Positions 9,849 to 18,426 of a DNA stretch of 64,000 bases are shown here, piece after piece. This stretch comes from Rhizobium rhizogenes. GTDB lineage: Bacteria > Pseudomonadota > Alphaproteobacteria > Rhizobiales > Rhizobiaceae. The notes below the pieces were generated by a model. The model did not search any database and was not told the DNA's origin. It saw only the letters and a program-made list of their open reading frames with translations. The first letter of the stretch is position 1, and each line of letters starts with the position of its first letter. Location: NCBI RefSeq assembly GCF_002005205.3, contig NZ_CP019701.2, positions 372,001-436,000 of the forward strand. Direction: 5' to 3'. Position numbers and translations under genes: made by a program.

Positions 9849-11510
9849 TTGAGTGATTTGGCGTCCTCTGGCGCGGGCGTTCATACGGTGATGCTTGATG
9901 CCCTTTGCGACGCGCTTGGCGCGGCGATCGTCGTTTACGACCGTAACGATCACATTATTTTCGCAAGCCGGAAACTCATGAGTTTTTTCCCGCTGGAAGA
10001 GGCCGTTGTCGGCCCCGGTGCGCGGCTGCGCGATTATCTGAGCGCGCTCTATGATTGCTACCTGCTCGAGACGGAAAGCCTTGCCGCCAATGCCCGTCAG
10101 CTTGGGCGGGACGAATGGATCGGCGAGCGGCTGGCGCTGCACTGGAAGGAAAGATCGGAAAAGACCGAACGCCTGAAGGGAGAGCGCTTCCTGCGCTTCG
10201 TCATGAACCGCCTGCCTTCCGGGCTAGGCATCAGTGTCGTCGCCGATATTTCCGAACAGAAGAAAAGGGAAGAACAGTGGCGCATCGACCTTGAACGGGT
10301 GCAGCTGATCGAGGACATCCTCGACAATCTGCCGTTTCCCGTCTTCGTCAAGGACAGGAACATGGCCTATGCGGCCGTGAACAAATCCGCCTGCGCCATG
10401 GTCGAAACCAGTGCGGAGAGCATTCTCGGCAAGACGGTGTTCGATCTGCATTCGCGCAAGGTCGCCGCGCAGATCGACGCGGCCGACCGCATGGTGATGG
10501 ACAGCGGCACATCGAGCCTCATTCCCGAAAGGGTGAGACGCCTCAACGGCGAGGAAGTGCTGACGATTACCCGCAAGCAGCGTGTGGGCCGTCCGGGCCG
10601 GCATTTTCTGGTGACGACGATGGAGGATGTCACGGCACTTGCCACCGTCGATGCGAGCGGCAGGCCTGTCATTCCCTCGCTTGAACATGTTGCCTTCGTC
10701 GCCTCGACCTATGGCAAGGGCGACGAGGGCGATCCGGCAAAAGACCTGCTGAAAAGCAAGGCGGTCCTCATCGTGTCCGAAAGCGGACGTTTTGCCGAAG
10801 CCGCCGGCCGCCGGCTCGCCGCCGGCGGCATGGATCATGCGGCGGCGACGAGCGAGCAGGAGCAGCGGGCATTCATCGATATCGCCGCTTCCGCCGGCGT
10901 GAATATCGACGTCGTCGTCGTTGATGCCCAGATGAGCGTCACATGTCTCGATATCGCCGCTGCGCATGGTCTGCCGGTCGTTACCATCGAGGAAGGGGAG
11001 ATCGACGCCTCCCTGCTGCATTATGTCGCCGTTGGCCTCAGGTCGTCGCCAGGCGAGAAATCGCCGGAGGAAGACTGGGAGATCATGACGGAAGACCTGC
11101 CCGACATCCTCAAGACGGGTGGCGTCTGCGAGATACTTCTCGTTGAGGATAACCGGGTCAACCAGATCGTCTTTTCGCAGATACTGGAAGGGTTGGGGCT
11201 TTCCTGGCGGCTTGCCACGACGGGTGAGGAAGCCTTGCGTCTTTTCAAGGAACAGGCGCCCTCCGTTGTTCTGCTCGACACGACGCTTGCCGATATCGAT
11301 GGTTTCGAGGTCGCCCGCCGTATGCGCGAACTGGCTGGCGAGCACCATATCCCCATCGTCGGCGTCATCACCCACGCCTTCGAGGGCGATCTGGACAAAT
11401 GCCTCGCGTCCGGCATGAATGACATGTTGCTGAAACCCGTCAGTCCCGACATGGTCGAGGCGGTTTTCCTGCGGCTTTTCGGCAAGGATGCCCTTAGGCT
11501 TCAGGCCTGA
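9849..11510 (+). CDS. PAS-PAS-receiver signalling protein without kinase domain
   Basis: Cytosolic signalling protein of 553 residues. An N-terminal PAS-like region (about 15-140) is followed by a second PAS (about 150-265, starting DNLPFPVFVKDRN). Next comes a receiver-like segment (about 300-395, VLIVSESGR ... VVVVDAQMS). A complete C-terminal receiver follows (428-545): acidic pocket VEDN near 432-435, phosphoacceptor Asp near 477 in VVLLDTT, Lys near 529 in LLKPVSP. No HisKA or HATPase domain is present. TTG 9849 is the likely start: GGGAG lies 7 bp upstream, whereas TTG 9843 is too close to it. It precedes a GGDEF-EAL gene. Confidence 0.82.
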   Translation: MSDLASSGAGVHTVMLDALCDALGAAIVVYDRNDHIIFASRKLMSFFPLEEAVVGPGARLRDYLSALYDCYLLETESLAANARQLGRDEWIGERLALHWKERSEKTERLKGERFLRFVMNRLPSGLGISVVADISEQKKREEQWRIDLERVQLIEDILDNLPFPVFVKDRNMAYAAVNKSACAMVETSAESILGKTVFDLHSRKVAAQIDAADRMVMDSGTSSLIPERVRRLNGEEVLTITRKQRVGRPGRHFLVTTMEDVTALATVDASGRPVIPSLEHVAFVASTYGKGDEGDPAKDLLKSKAVLIVSESGRFAEAAGRRLAAGGMDHAAATSEQEQRAFIDIAASAGVNIDVVVVDAQMSVTCLDIAAAHGLPVVTIEEGEIDASLLHYVAVGLRSSPGEKSPEEDWEIMTEDLPDILKTGGVCEILLVEDNRVNQIVFSQILEGLGLSWRLATTGEEALRLFKEQAPSVVLLDTTLADIDGFEVARRMRELAGEHHIPIVGVITHAFEGDLDKCLASGMNDMLLKPVSPDMVEAVFLRLFGKDALRLQA

Positions 11511-11694
11511 TACCTGCCGCCGCCTGGTTGCGGCGGTGAAGGGAAAATACAATTCCTTGCCGCGCCGGGGTCATTTTGCGCGCGCCGTGTACTTTCGGGA
11601 AATGCCGCCGCATTTTGGTCCGCGGCTCTATGGTTTTTTTAATACTTGCCCTGCATTGTGAGCGCGGTCGACACAGGATTCACGAGATGCAGGA

Positions 11695-13047
11695 ATGAAA
11701 CGGGCAGAGCCGCAATCGTTGCAGGTCAGCCAGAACGAATTGCAGGCCATGGCCTACAGCGATCCGCTGACGGGGCTCGGCAACCGTTACCGTCTGCGGG
11801 ACAAGATTCGCATGCTGGCCAGCGAACGTTCCAGCGACCCGGCGCCCTTCACGGTCGGCATTGCCAATATAGACGGCTTCAAACCCATCAATGATCTTTT
11901 CGGCGTTCAGGCGGGCGATGAAATCCTGTGTCAGGTTGCGCACCGGCTGAAGGCCTGCATTCCCGATGGCGCCGTCGTGACACGTCATGACGGAGACGAA
12001 TTCGCCTTCGTCCTGCCTTTGGTGTTCGAACGCACCGGCGCGGAGCGCGTCGGCAACATGATCAAGGACGTGCTTTCCGCCCCTTACGATCTTGGTGACC
12101 GCAACGTCCGGCTCTCCTCTTCCTTCGGTTTTGCCATCTATCCCTTTGCCGGCGATGATTTCGAGGATCTGCTGAAAAGCGCCGAGACGGCGCTTTATCG
12201 CTCAAAACGGCGCGGTCGTGGCCAGATAACGGTCTATTCGCGTGAGATCGCCCAGGAAATGAAGCGCGCCACGCAGCTGGAGCAGGCGCTCAGAAACGCC
12301 ATCATCACCGACGCGATCGACGTGCATTTCCAGCCCATCGTCCGGCTGGAAGAGGCGAAGGTCATCGGTTTCGAGGCGCTGGCCCGCTGGAACGATCCCG
12401 ATCTCGGTTTTGTTTCACCCGCCGTTTTCGTGCCGCTTGCCGAAGAACGCGGTTTCATCGACGCGTTGTCGGAAGCTTTGCTCCGAAAGGCGGCGGAAGC
12501 GGCCCTGTTCTGGCCGCGTGAACTCTTCCTGTCCTTCAACCTGTCGTCAGCGCAATTGATGGACCCCAGCACGGCGGACAATATTCTCTCCATCCTTTCC
12601 CGCGTCGGCCTCGACCCGCACCGGCTGGAACTGGAGATCACCGAAACGGCCGTCATGACTTCAGCCGATACCGCGCAACGCATCATCAGCGAATTGCAGA
12701 GCGCCGGCGTTCGCATTTCCCTTGACGATTTCGGCACGGGCCAGTCGAGCCTCGGCCGCCTGCGCGACTTCACCTTCGACAAGGTGAAGATCGATCGCGC
12801 CTTCGTCTCGCGCATCAGCAGCGACCGTCCCTCGGAACATATCATCAAGGCCATCGTCGCCATGTGCGACGGTCTCGATCTCGAAGTCGTGGCCGAAGGG
12901 ATCGAGGAACGGGTGGAAGAGGAAAAGCTGCGCGCGCTTGGCTGCGCCATGGGGCAGGGTTATTTCTACGGCCGGCCGGCCGATGCCGCCGCGACCCAGC
13001 GGTATCTGCACGAGAACTATCGCGAGATATTGTCGGATATTTCCTGA
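11695..13047 (+). CDS. GGDEF-EAL protein (likely c-di-GMP phosphodiesterase)
   Basis: Soluble 450-residue protein with a GGDEF domain (about 19-175) and an EAL domain (about 185-440). The cyclase signature reads DGDEF at 99-103, with the first glycine replaced by Asp, so cyclase activity is doubtful. The EAL motif at 227-229 (GFEALARW), the LDDFGTG loop, KIDRAFV and AEGIEE are intact, so phosphodiesterase activity is likely. No transmembrane segment or sensory domain is encoded. An in-frame stop at 11659-11661 shows the N-terminus is not longer. It lies 184 bp after the PAS/receiver protein on the same strand, so the two may signal together (inference). Confidence 0.9.
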   Translation: MKRAEPQSLQVSQNELQAMAYSDPLTGLGNRYRLRDKIRMLASERSSDPAPFTVGIANIDGFKPINDLFGVQAGDEILCQVAHRLKACIPDGAVVTRHDGDEFAFVLPLVFERTGAERVGNMIKDVLSAPYDLGDRNVRLSSSFGFAIYPFAGDDFEDLLKSAETALYRSKRRGRGQITVYSREIAQEMKRATQLEQALRNAIITDAIDVHFQPIVRLEEAKVIGFEALARWNDPDLGFVSPAVFVPLAEERGFIDALSEALLRKAAEAALFWPRELFLSFNLSSAQLMDPSTADNILSILSRVGLDPHRLELEITETAVMTSADTAQRIISELQSAGVRISLDDFGTGQSSLGRLRDFTFDKVKIDRAFVSRISSDRPSEHIIKAIVAMCDGLDLEVVAEGIEERVEEEKLRALGCAMGQGYFYGRPADAAATQRYLHENYREILSDIS

Positions 13048-13111
13048 GACGGTGCGGCCTCGCAGCGACGCTTGGCGGCGCAGTATCCCAGACAGGCTTG
13101 TATGCGCCGGC

Positions 13112-13175
13112 GTATCCCCACAACCCTCATTCCGCTGACATGCAAAGGAATGAGGGAAGTCGTTTCGGGGATACC
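13112..13175. repeat. Nested intergenic palindrome between convergent genes
   Basis: Outer arms GTATCCCC (about 13112) and GGGGATAC (about 13174) enclose a strong inner stem CCCTCATTCC / GGAATGAGGG (13125-13154). The inner arm CCCTCATTCC is also the arm of element C at 56522. It lies between the convergent GGDEF-EAL and SMP-30 genes, so it may act as a bidirectional terminator, although there is no T-run. Confidence 0.5.
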
Positions 13176-13222
13176 GACTGGACGGCGCTCCGCATTTTGT
13201 TGCGGGCGGCCCGCGCCTCGCT

Positions 13223-14110
13223 TCACAACCGGTAAAGCGGCTCGAACCGGCCCTTGACCTCTATGCCGAGATCGAAAGTCAGGCCATGCTGCGGATTGGC
13301 GGCAATGGCGTCATCATCGAGATGTTCGCGCGCCGAGGTGACCAGAAGGCGCGATGCGTCCGGGCCGATGAAGGCCGGGCAGGTTGTCTGTCCGCCGGGC
13401 ACCTCATATCGGGCTATATGGTTGCCGTCCGCGTCGTAGCGATCGACCGCACCCACGCCCCAGCGGGCGTTCCAGATATGTCCTTCGGCATCGCAGACCG
13501 ACCCGTCAATGCCGCCTTTGATACCGGTGGAATCGATGAGGACTTCAGCCCTGCCGGAGGGAAGGCCGGTCCCGGCATCGAGCGGCACCCGCATCAGCTT
13601 GTTCACCTTGGTATCGACGTAATATCCCGTCGCGCCATCGGGCGAAAAGCAGATCGAATTCGGAATGCTGATATCGGCAAACAGCTTCGTCACGGCGCCT
13701 TTGGAAACATGGTAGATGCTGCCCGCGCCAATTTCCGCCTTGCGGCCCATGGTGCCGATCCACAGCGCACCGGAAGGGTGCATGCGCCCGTCATTGGAGC
13801 GGTTGCCGGGCAGGTCCTTTTCCAGTTCCGCGTAAAGGGTCAGCACGCCGGTGGCCGCATCGCGCAGGAAAAGCCCGTCATCGGAGGCGATCAACTGCTT
13901 GCTGTCGCTGATCTTGGCGAGCGCGCTGCCCATGAAGGGCAGGGCGTGTACGGCCTTGCGGCCGGAGGCGATGTGCAACTCGTGCAATTCGCGTTCGATG
14001 ATATTGAACCACCAGGCGGTGCCGGCGGCGGGATCGAAGGTCGGGCCCTCGCCAAGCGTCATCGGCGTTTCGTCAAGCACACGTCCGGCAAAGGGAAAAA
14101 CGGTCACCAC
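13223..14110 (-). CDS. SMP-30/gluconolactonase-family lactonase
   Basis: Six-bladed beta-propeller lactonase of the SMP-30/regucalcin/LRE family. In this operon it probably opens the galactonolactone made by the adjacent dehydrogenase. Recognisable parts are EGPTFDPAAGTAWWFNI (metal glutamate early), GRMHPSGALWIGTMG, and NSICFSPDGATGYYVDT. I use the GTG at 14110: it lies 4 bp past the dgoA stop and has GGAGG 8 bp upstream. The ATG at 14137 would lie inside dgoA. Last gene of the four-gene operon running from 16.4 kb. Confidence 0.87.
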   Translation of the reverse strand: MVTVFPFAGRVLDETPMTLGEGPTFDPAAGTAWWFNIIERELHELHIASGRKAVHALPFMGSALAKISDSKQLIASDDGLFLRDAATGVLTLYAELEKDLPGNRSNDGRMHPSGALWIGTMGRKAEIGAGSIYHVSKGAVTKLFADISIPNSICFSPDGATGYYVDTKVNKLMRVPLDAGTGLPSGRAEVLIDSTGIKGGIDGSVCDAEGHIWNARWGVGAVDRYDADGNHIARYEVPGGQTTCPAFIGPDASRLLVTSAREHLDDDAIAANPQHGLTFDLGIEVKGRFEPLYRL

Positions 14111-14114
14111 GCTC

Positions 14115-14744
14115 TTATCCTCCGATGGCTGCGTCATAGGCCGCGAGCGTGACGGTGGCGCGCTCGCGCACCTCCGCCGCCGTCATGCCGGGCTTGTAGA
14201 GGCTGGTTCCAAGGCCGAAAGCGGTGATGCCGGCCGAGGTATATTCGGCGAAATTCCGATCCGAGACGCCACCGACCGCGGCGATGACCAGATCCTTCGG
14301 CAGGATCGTCCTGATCGCATTGATGCCGGAAGGGCCGATGATGCTGGCGGGGAAGAATTTCAGCCCTGTGGCTCCGGCCTTTGCGGCCACCAGCGCTTCG
14401 GTGGGGGTGAGAACGCCCGGCATCGTCACCATGCCCTTGACGCGCGCGGCAACGATCACATCGGCGTCGGCATTGGGGCTCACCATCAGCTTACCGCCGG
14501 CCGCATCCAGCGATGCGACGTCTTCCACGCTCAGCACGGTGCCGGCGCCGATCAGGCAATCGGCCGGGGCCATCTTCGCGGCGATCTCGATGGAGCGGAA
14601 CGGATCTGGCGAATTGAGCGGGATTTCGATGGCGCGGAAGCCGGTTTCGATCAGCGCGCCGACCACGCCTTCGGTTTCCTCGGGTTTGAGACCGCGCAGG
14701 ATGGCGATCAGCGGATATTTGATGGAAGGGAAGGGAATACGCAT
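14115..14744 (-). CDS. dgoA: 2-dehydro-3-deoxy-6-phosphogalactonate aldolase
   Basis: Class I KDPGal/KDPG aldolase that splits 2-dehydro-3-deoxy-6-phosphogalactonate to pyruvate and glyceraldehyde 3-phosphate. The 209-residue protein has the catalytic glutamate E40 (RAIEIPLNSP), the GAGTVLSVEDV strand, and the Schiff-base lysine K129 in TGLKFFPAS. It lies directly after the galactonokinase gene dgoK and before the lactonase, consistent with the De Ley-Doudoroff route. Confidence 0.93.
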   Translation of the reverse strand: MRIPFPSIKYPLIAILRGLKPEETEGVVGALIETGFRAIEIPLNSPDPFRSIEIAAKMAPADCLIGAGTVLSVEDVASLDAAGGKLMVSPNADADVIVAARVKGMVTMPGVLTPTEALVAAKAGATGLKFFPASIIGPSGINAIRTILPKDLVIAAVGGVSDRNFAEYTSAGITAFGLGTSLYKPGMTAAEVRERATVTLAAYDAAIGG

Positions 14745-14758
14745 GATATCTCTTTATC

Positions 14759-15673
14759 CTATGGCCAGATGGCATTCGCGGCGGCCAGCAATCCGCGCCG
14801 CACGGCCTCGTCGGCGTCGATGACCGTATAATGTATATCAAGGGCGGTGAAGGCGCCTTCGTAAAGCGCGCCGAGCGCGCCGGAGCCGATCAGCACGACA
14901 GGTGTGTCCCGCCGCGCGTTGGAGTGAGCGCCGGCAATTTCCAGCCCGATCATGGTGCCGGAAAGCTTGGCCTTCGCATCGGTGGCGGTGAGGCCGTGCA
15001 GCAATTGCCCGGACCGCAGGGTGAACAGGCGATTGGTGGCGAGTTGCGGATTGGCGTAGATGTCGTGCACGGCGGCCTTGAAGGCGTCGTGCGCGCCGGT
15101 AAAGGCGTCCGCTTCGGCCACCGCGTGGGAAAGGATCGTCTGTTTCGAGATGACCTCGAACAGTTCGCCGGTCATGAAGGTGGCAAATCCGGTCACCTCG
15201 CCGCCACGGACGGTCACCCACTTGGAATGCGTGCCCGGCATGCAGACCAGCTTTTCGCCGGCATCGGCGGAGGCGAGCGCGCCGAGCAGTTGCGTTTCCT
15301 CGCCGCGCATCACATCGGGTGCGGCTTTATCGCGCTGCGCCAGCCCCGGCAGAATGCGCACATCCCGTGTCTGACCCGGCACACGGACCGCACCGTCCAG
15401 AACCGCCGAAAGCGATGCCGGAACGTCGATATAACCCGCCTCGACCCAGCCCTGCCGGGCGCCGGCCATGCCGCAGACGAGAACCGGCAGGTTTGCCGGT
15501 GCGCCGATGGCATCGAGATGCGATTGCAGCACCTCGGCAAAGCCGGTGCGCATGGCGGTGGTCATGCCTTCCGCGCTGCGCCGCTCGGCCAGCACCGCGC
15601 CCGACCGGCTGAGAAGCCAGAGCCGGAAACTGGTCGTGCCCCAGTCAACGGCGATAAAAGCGGGTTCAGACAT
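14759..15673 (-). CDS. dgoK: 2-dehydro-3-deoxygalactonokinase
   Basis: Phosphorylates 2-dehydro-3-deoxygalactonate to feed DgoA. The 304-residue protein begins FIAVDWGTTSFRLWLLS, the phosphate-1 loop of the family. It continues with LVCGMAGARQGWVEAGY and PGTHSKWV, and ends with IGSGALGALYEGAF. The ATG at 15673 overlaps the SDR stop as TAATG, and GGAGG lies just upstream. A longer frame to 15832 would run deep into the SDR gene and is not used. Translation coupling and order SDR-dgoK-dgoA-lactonase indicate one operon. Confidence 0.93.
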   Translation of the reverse strand: MSEPAFIAVDWGTTSFRLWLLSRSGAVLAERRSAEGMTTAMRTGFAEVLQSHLDAIGAPANLPVLVCGMAGARQGWVEAGYIDVPASLSAVLDGAVRVPGQTRDVRILPGLAQRDKAAPDVMRGEETQLLGALASADAGEKLVCMPGTHSKWVTVRGGEVTGFATFMTGELFEVISKQTILSHAVAEADAFTGAHDAFKAAVHDIYANPQLATNRLFTLRSGQLLHGLTATDAKAKLSGTMIGLEIAGAHSNARRDTPVVLIGSGALGALYEGAFTALDIHYTVIDADEAVRRGLLAAANAIWP

Positions 15674-16437
15674 TATAGGAGGCCTCCGTCTACGATTATG
15701 GATTGCGCCGTGATGGCGCCCGATGCCGATGATGCGAGAAACAGGCTCGGGCCCGCCAGATCGGCGGCGACGAGCGTGCGCTTGAGACATTGCCGTGCCA
15801 TGGTGGCGGCAATACCCTCGTCCGTCAGCCACAGTTCCTTCTGCCGCTCCGTCACGATCATGCCGGGCAGCAGCGTGTTGACGCGGATATTGTCCGGTCC
15901 CAGCCTGCCGGCAAGGCTTTTCGTCAGGCCGATAATGCCGGCCTTGGCCGCCGCATAGGACGGCAGTTCACCCATGTTCAGCAGGAACGAGATGGACGAA
16001 AAATTGACGATGGATGCATTATTTGCCTGCCGCAGATGGGGCAGCGCGGCCTGAACCGTGAAGAACATCTGCTTGAGATTGATCGCCTGATTGGCGTCCC
16101 AATAGGCTTCCGTCACGGTATCGATATCGTGGCGGTCGTCCCACGCGGCGTTGTTGACCAGCACCTTGATGCCGCCGGTGGCGGAGGCAGCCGCATCCAC
16201 TGTGCTTGCGATCGCGGCGATGTCGCGCAGGTCGGTCCTGAAGAAATGCACCGGATGCGGTGCGAGCCCGGCAAGCCGCCGGACAAGTGCCGTGCTCGGC
16301 TCCTCGGCGATGTCGATGAAGGCAACCTTCGCCCCCTGCATTGCAAAGGCTTCCACCAGCGATGCCCCGATGCCGGAACCGCCGCCCGTTATGAGCACGC
16401 CCGCATCCTTGAGGTCTGGAAAGAGGGCTTGAGTCAT
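15673..16437 (-). CDS. SDR-family oxidoreductase (probable galactose dehydrogenase)
   Basis: NAD(P)-dependent short-chain dehydrogenase, 254 residues. It shows the Rossmann motif TGGGSGIG (17-24), the NNAAW strand, SSISF, and the catalytic SYAAAKAG (Tyr and Lys three apart). As first gene of the dgo operon it most likely oxidises galactose or a related sugar to the lactone; that assignment comes from context, not from residues. Starts at 16476, 16455 and 16437 are all in frame. I prefer 16437 (MTQALFPDL) because it has GAGACG at proper spacing and lies well downstream of the operator. Confidence 0.85.
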   Translation of the reverse strand: MTQALFPDLKDAGVLITGGGSGIGASLVEAFAMQGAKVAFIDIAEEPSTALVRRLAGLAPHPVHFFRTDLRDIAAIASTVDAAASATGGIKVLVNNAAWDDRHDIDTVTEAYWDANQAINLKQMFFTVQAALPHLRQANNASIVNFSSISFLLNMGELPSYAAAKAGIIGLTKSLAGRLGPDNIRVNTLLPGMIVTERQKELWLTDEGIAATMARQCLKRTLVAADLAGPSLFLASSASGAITAQSIIVDGGLL

Positions 16438-16463
16438 CGGTTTCGTCTCATCCATTGATGGGC

Positions 16464-16505
16464 TTGATTGTTCCAATATATGGAACTAGATTTTACTAAA
16501 TGGAA
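16464..16505 (+). promoter_or_regulatory. Promoter of the IclR gene with operator filling the spacer
   Basis: A -35 TTGATT (16464-16469) and -10 TAGATT (16487-16492) are separated by exactly 17 bp. That spacer is a perfect dyad, GTTCCAATATATGGAAC (16470-16486). A further TGGAA half-site begins at 16501, 20 bp from the second arm (two helical turns). On the opposite strand TATATT inside the dyad could be the -10 of the dgo operon. The site lies between divergent IclR and SDR genes, so it is the expected IclR operator controlling both directions. Confidence 0.7.
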
Positions 16506-16557
16506 TTATTCTCTTGGCGTCACGCTTATGTCAAGGCAGATGACGGTGGATGTTGCC

Positions 16558-17397
16558 ATGCCCGGTAGTAAAATGCCCAATGATCAAAAACATGATCCCG
16601 TTCCCGGCCGTGTGCGAAAAGCGGAAATGGAGACGGGGACGCTCGGAAAGGCCGTCTCGCTTCTGGAGCTTGTCGCCTTTGCCGAAAAACCGATGCGCTT
16701 TACCGATGTGGTCGAGGCCTGCGGCCAGCCGCGTGGCACGGTTCACCGCCAGCTCGCCCATCTCCTCGCCGAAGGCCTGATCGACCATGCCCCCGACCAG
16801 ACCTATGTCGTGGGCCTGAGGCTGTTGCAACTTGCCGCAAAGGCCTGGAGCGGCAATGATCTGCGCAGCGTCGCCGCGCCGCATCTGGCGGCGCTGCAGG
16901 ATGCGACGCAGGAATCCGTGCATCTCGCCGTTCTCAACGGCGGACAGGTCACCTATCTCGACAAGATCGAGGGCAGGCATACCCTGCGCATGCATTCGCA
17001 GGTCGGCAAGAGTTCACCGGTCTATTGTACGGGCGTGGGCAAGGCGGCGCTGTCCCTGCTGCCGGCCGATGATCTGGCAGAGCTTGCCGCCGGGCTGGAT
17101 TTTCACCGCTTCACGGACAATACCATCGTCACACCGGAGGCCCTGGTGAAGGATGTGGCGGCCATCCGCATGAACGGTTACGGTTTCGACCTTCAGGAAC
17201 ACGAGATCGGCATTCATTGCGTTGCCGCGCCGGTTCATGCGCCGGGGCGCAATTTCCATGCGGCGATTTCCGTGACCGGTCCCGCCTATCGGGTGGATGC
17301 CGAACAGCTTCGCAAATGGGCGCCGCAGGTGCGCGAAACGGCCGACAGAATTTCGGCGGAACTGGCCTGCCGATTATCCCCGGTTGCGGATGGTTGA
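16558..17397 (+). CDS. IclR-family transcriptional regulator of the dgo operon
   Basis: DNA-binding regulator with an N-terminal winged helix (TLGKAVSLLELVAFAE ... FTDVVEACGQPRGTVHRQLAHLL) and a C-terminal IclR effector domain (VHLAVLNGGQVTYLDKIEG, GVGKAALSLL, GIHCVAAPV). Divergent from the galactose/galactonate operon, with a shared palindromic operator, so it is probably its local regulator responding to a sugar acid. The first ATG at 16468 would overlap its own promoter. I use ATG 16558, with GGTGGA 7 bp upstream (279 residues). ATG 16531 or 16573 are alternatives. Confidence 0.9.
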   Translation: MPGSKMPNDQKHDPVPGRVRKAEMETGTLGKAVSLLELVAFAEKPMRFTDVVEACGQPRGTVHRQLAHLLAEGLIDHAPDQTYVVGLRLLQLAAKAWSGNDLRSVAAPHLAALQDATQESVHLAVLNGGQVTYLDKIEGRHTLRMHSQVGKSSPVYCTGVGKAALSLLPADDLAELAAGLDFHRFTDNTIVTPEALVKDVAAIRMNGYGFDLQEHEIGIHCVAAPVHAPGRNFHAAISVTGPAYRVDAEQLRKWAPQVRETADRISAELACRLSPVADG

Positions 17398-17607
17398 GGA
17401 AAAGTGGGCGTGCTGATCCCTCGATTTTCGCCGTTGATATGGCGGATCGGGCGTCAATTTGCGCGAGTTAAATCTTATTTTCGATTATTCTGAATTAAGT
17501 TTTCAACTTTTGTTTGCATGAATCGTTTTGGTGAGTAACATCCCCGGCAATTTCCGGGCAAAGGTGGCCTTTGCGGCGGTATTTCTCATTCTCGAAGAAC
17601 AGCTTTC

Positions 17608-18348
17608 ATGCAGAAAACAGAGACGGCCGCCGTTCAGGCGATTGGTGTTGATTGCGTTCGCGAGATCGCCGGTCTGAACACGCAATTCGACATATTCCGG
17701 TTCTTGAAACGGCTGACGGAGGCCTGGGAATTCAGGGCTTTCATGGTGCTGGACCTGTCATCCGAAATGGCCAGCGAACTGTCGCAATATACCATCATCA
17801 CCAGTTGGCCGGCCGAGCTTCTGCAGCGTTACGACGAGGAGGGGATGTTGCAGAACAGCCGGGTCATGGCCCAGCTGAAAAAATCGACCGTGCCCTTTTC
17901 CGTTTCCATGGATTTTCTGGCCAGAGGCGACGAGCACATCGCCAGGAAAACGGTGATCGGCCTGTTCGAGCGGTTCGAAATGATCAATTCGGTGTGGTTT
18001 CCCGTTCACGACATCACCACGACGCGGGGCGCGGTATCCTTTTCCGGCAACAAGACGCTTCTGCCGGCGAACCGCCTGGCGGAGCTTCTCTATATTTCCA
18101 GCCACGTCTTTGCCCGGCTGTCTGAAATCCGCCGGCTGGATCTCAGGGTTCCCGAAACCCTGAGCGAACGGGAGATCGATTGTCTGAACTGGACGGCGGC
18201 CGGCAAGACCAGCGCCGAGATCGCCGAAATCATGATGCTGTCGGAGCATACCATCAATCATTACCTGAACCGTGCGACGAAAAAACTCGATACGGTCAAC
18301 CGCACCCAGGCTGTCGCCAAGGCGCTGCGGGTCGGTCTGATAAAATAG
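17608..18348 (+). CDS. LuxR-family regulator, probably not acyl-homoserine-lactone responsive
   Basis: Regulator of 246 residues with an N-terminal autoinducer-type fold (about 20-170) and a C-terminal LuxR helix-turn-helix (about 180-244: LSEREIDCLNWTAAGKTSAE, IMMLSEHTINHYLNRATKKL). No luxI homologue is near. In the sensor half the conserved Asp-Pro pair after the tyrosines is replaced by QNSR, and the following proline-tryptophan region reads VPFSVS. The usual lactone-contact residues therefore seem absent. It is followed, after a 17-bp palindrome, by a cytoplasmic nitrate-type binding protein, which may be its partner or target (inference). Confidence 0.88.
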   Translation: MQKTETAAVQAIGVDCVREIAGLNTQFDIFRFLKRLTEAWEFRAFMVLDLSSEMASELSQYTIITSWPAELLQRYDEEGMLQNSRVMAQLKKSTVPFSVSMDFLARGDEHIARKTVIGLFERFEMINSVWFPVHDITTTRGAVSFSGNKTLLPANRLAELLYISSHVFARLSEIRRLDLRVPETLSEREIDCLNWTAAGKTSAEIAEIMMLSEHTINHYLNRATKKLDTVNRTQAVAKALRVGLIK

Positions 18349-18360
18349 CGAAATCGTAAT

Positions 18361-18377
18361 TTTATCATTGTGATAAA
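18361..18377. promoter_or_regulatory. 17-bp perfect palindrome between the LuxR and NasS-like genes
   Basis: TTTATCATTGTGATAAA: 7-bp arms around TTG, 12 bp after the LuxR stop and about 50 bp before the Shine-Dalgarno of the next gene. Too short and without a T-run for an intrinsic terminator, so an operator is more likely. The natural candidate is the adjacent LuxR-type protein. Confidence 0.45.
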
Positions 18378-18426
18378 CCGCTTCCTGGGCGATCCTTCTT
18401 TCGAATCACCGGAAAGGAGAAATCGT

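Noticed and set aside
17608-18348. Quorum-sensing role for the LuxR protein
   Set aside because: No luxI-type synthase nearby and key lactone-binding residues appear replaced, so it is not called a quorum-sensing receptor.
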